Source: Pseudomonadales bacterium
GTDB taxonomy: Bacteria > Pseudomonadota > Gammaproteobacteria > Pseudomonadales > IMCC2047
DNA: 7,650 nucleotides
Assembly: GCA_021736745.1 (NCBI GenBank)
Contig: JAIPFG010000148.1
Span: 1 to 7,650 of the forward strand
Direction of reading: 5' to 3'
Below, in pieces: positions 6,149 to 7,650 of this stretch. The position numbers and the translations under genes are program-made. Each line of letters begins with the position of its first letter. The stretch's first letter is position 1. The notes beneath the pieces were generated by a model. It had not been told where the DNA came from. It searched no databases and saw nothing but the letters and a program-made list of their open reading frames with translations.

Positions 6149-7582
6149 CTAACTCTTTCGCCCGTATTTATCATCAAACCGGACAATATCGTCTTCACCT
6201 AAATAACTCCCTGTTTGTACTTCAATAATTTCCAACGGAATGATGCCAGGATTCATCAACCGATGCTTCATACCAATAGGAATATAGGTTGATTCATCTT
6301 CATTAAGCCGAAACTCCTCCTCCCCACGAGTCACTAACGCACACCCCTTAACCACAACCCAATGTTCGGCTCGGTGATGATGTAGCTGCAAGGACAAAGA
6401 AGCACCTGGATTGACGATAATTCTTTTCGCTTGAAATCGATGTGCATTGACAATCGACTCATAAGAACCCCAAGGTCGAAAGACTTGCGTATGTTCGGTG
6501 ACTTCCCGGCGCGACTGCCTCTTAAGCCGATCAACTACAGCTTTAACCTGTTGCACTTGATTTCTATCAGCTACCAAAATGGCGTCCGCTGTTTCAACCA
6601 CGACCAAGTTATCAATTCCCACGGCCGCAATCATTCGTGATTCAGCACGTAAGTAACTATTTCGAACATTTTCGACAATCACATCGCCGATCGCCACATT
6701 CGCGAGTTCATCTTGCTGAGTTACATCCCATATAGCGTCCCAAGCGCCAACGTCATTCCAGTCTGTGTTCAGAGGAACCATAACGGCTTTTCCGGTATGC
6801 TCCATCACCGCATAATCAATAGATTCACTGCGACAGGCTTTAAATGCTTGGGCATCGACACGATCGAAATCTAAATCCTGCTGAATACCTCGAAAAGAAT
6901 TCTCACATGCCTGTAAAATATCCGGAGCAAATTTACCTAACTCCTCTAAATATGCCTTGGCGGTGAACATAAACATCCCACTATTCCAATAATAGTCCCC
7001 ACTAGCGACAAAACGTTGAGCATCCGTCAGGTTTGGCTTCTCTACAAATTCAGCGACCGACAAGGCCCCATCATCAATTTCATTTGGTATTCCAGTTGGC
7101 TTCTCACTACGGATATAACCGTAGCCTGTTTCGGCACCTGTAGGCGTCACGCCGAAAGTGACCAATCGTTCTTTGATTGCTTGTTTTTTCCCAATGGCTA
7201 TAGCCTGATGGAATGCGCGGTTATCTCGAATAAGATGATCTGCCGGAAGCACTAAAAGTATTGCCTTCTCGTTAATAGCCAATGCCTTAAGCGCAGCCAG
7301 TGCGTCCGCTGGCGCCGTATTTTTAGCTGCCGGTTCAAGAATGATTGTCGGGGACTCCACCTCCAACTTTCGTAATTGTTCAGCTACCATAAAACGATGG
7401 TCTTCATTGCAAACAATCATAGGAGACAGGATACCGGGAACACCGGCCAAACGCTGGATGGTGGTTTGCATCAAAGACAGCTTTTCATCAATCAAGGGGA
7501 TAAACTGTTTTGGATAATGCTCTCTCGAAAGCGGCCATAACCGACTTCCAACACCTCCAGCCAAAATAACCGGCACTAGCAT
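6149..7582 (-). CDS. manC: Mannose-1-phosphate guanylyltransferase / mannose-6-phosphate isomerase (type II PMI-GMP)
   Basis: A complete 477-residue bifunctional cytoplasmic enzyme of the ManC/AlgA/CpsB/WbpW family, of usual length. The N-terminal nucleotidyltransferase (about 1-285) makes GDP-mannose from Man-1-P and GTP. It carries the pyrophosphorylase signature LAGGVGSRLWPLSR with PKQF (7-27), LPADH (112-116), FVEKP (179-183) and WNSGMF (199-204). The C-terminal cupin (about 365-472) is the type II phosphomannose isomerase, which links Fru-6-P and Man-6-P. It shows LQLHHHRAEHW (398-408), YIPIGMKHRLMNPG (433-446) and GSYLGEDDIVRFDDKYGR (458-475), including the metal-binding histidines. The start is ATG (7582-7580) with AAGAAGGGG 8 bases upstream. 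GDP-mannose feeds mannose, or GDP-rhamnose/fucose after further steps, into polysaccharide. In this setting an O-antigen or exopolysaccharide role is more likely than an alginate one, because no alginate genes are visible. The name could equally be algA or wbpW. Confidence 0.96.
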   Translation of the reverse strand: MLVPVILAGGVGSRLWPLSREHYPKQFIPLIDEKLSLMQTTIQRLAGVPGILSPMIVCNEDHRFMVAEQLRKLEVESPTIILEPAAKNTAPADALAALKALAINEKAILLVLPADHLIRDNRAFHQAIAIGKKQAIKERLVTFGVTPTGAETGYGYIRSEKPTGIPNEIDDGALSVAEFVEKPNLTDAQRFVASGDYYWNSGMFMFTAKAYLEELGKFAPDILQACENSFRGIQQDLDFDRVDAQAFKACRSESIDYAVMEHTGKAVMVPLNTDWNDVGAWDAIWDVTQQDELANVAIGDVIVENVRNSYLRAESRMIAAVGIDNLVVVETADAILVADRNQVQQVKAVVDRLKRQSRREVTEHTQVFRPWGSYESIVNAHRFQAKRIIVNPGASLSLQLHHHRAEHWVVVKGCALVTRGEEEFRLNEDESTYIPIGMKHRLMNPGIIPLEIIEVQTGSYLGEDDIVRFDDKYGRKS

Positions 7583-7650
7583 ACTGTTAACCCCTTCTTT
7601 ATCTATCTAGGACTTATTTTTATACCCGGCAAAACTTAATAACCCATGGG
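7583..7650 (-). promoter_or_regulatory. Leader region of manC with weak promoter-like elements
   Basis: Only 68 bases upstream of manC are present. On the minus strand they hold a TATAAA without a good -35, and alternatively TTGCCG then TAGATA at 17-base spacing (3-4 of 6 consensus matches each). An AT-rich leader and a good Shine-Dalgarno follow. No end of an upstream gene is visible, so either a promoter here or continuation of a longer operon from the right is possible. No JUMPstart/ops motif is present. Confidence 0.2.

Overview
This window reads as chromosomal DNA of a gammaproteobacterium, perhaps a marine or soil relative of the Pseudomonas/Cellvibrio/Hahella lineages. The evidence is a UvrB very close to the Enterobacteria/Pseudomonas form, tRNA genes with encoded CCA and gammaproteobacterial sequence, a WbpM-type dehydratase next to tRNA-Asn and uvrB, and moderate GC content. 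The genus cannot be fixed from the sequence alone.

Layout, left to right. Positions 1-252 (+) are the 3' end of a regulator whose C-terminal half is a shikimate-kinase-like domain (BoxR/BzdR type). Everything else lies on the minus strand and converges on it. Positions 385-461 are tRNA-Val(GAC) with its own sigma70-type promoter and intrinsic terminator. Positions 564-1571 encode a UDP-glucuronate 4-epimerase-like SDR enzyme. Positions 1669-3681 encode UvrB, complete and apparently functional. Positions 3814-3889 are tRNA-Asn(GTT), with a near-consensus promoter and a terminator between it and uvrB. Positions 4054-6024 encode a membrane-anchored WbpM/CapD-type UDP-GlcNAc 4,6-dehydratase. Positions 6149-7582 encode a bifunctional mannose-1-phosphate guanylyltransferase/mannose-6-phosphate isomerase. 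No gene-free stretch exceeds about 165 bases.

How the genes fit together. manC, wbpM and the epimerase each make an activated sugar: GDP-mannose, a UDP-4-keto-6-deoxy-HexNAc that leads to QuiNAc/FucNAc-type sugars, and UDP-galacturonate. This looks like the promoter-distal edge of an O-antigen, capsule or exopolysaccharide locus. Its glycosyltransferases and export genes would lie beyond position 7650. The epimerase is cut off from the other two by the DNA-repair gene uvrB and tRNA-Asn. uvrB and the tRNAs are core functions with their own signals.

I do not see a novel defence, mobile or regulatory system here: no IS element, CRISPR array, phage gene or broken ORF. The observations worth a second look are modest. 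They are a 12-base copy of the tRNA-Asn acceptor end near the regulator, a near-palindrome at the uvrB promoter with no LexA box, an unexplained dyad between uvrB and the epimerase, and the interrupted arrangement of the polysaccharide genes.
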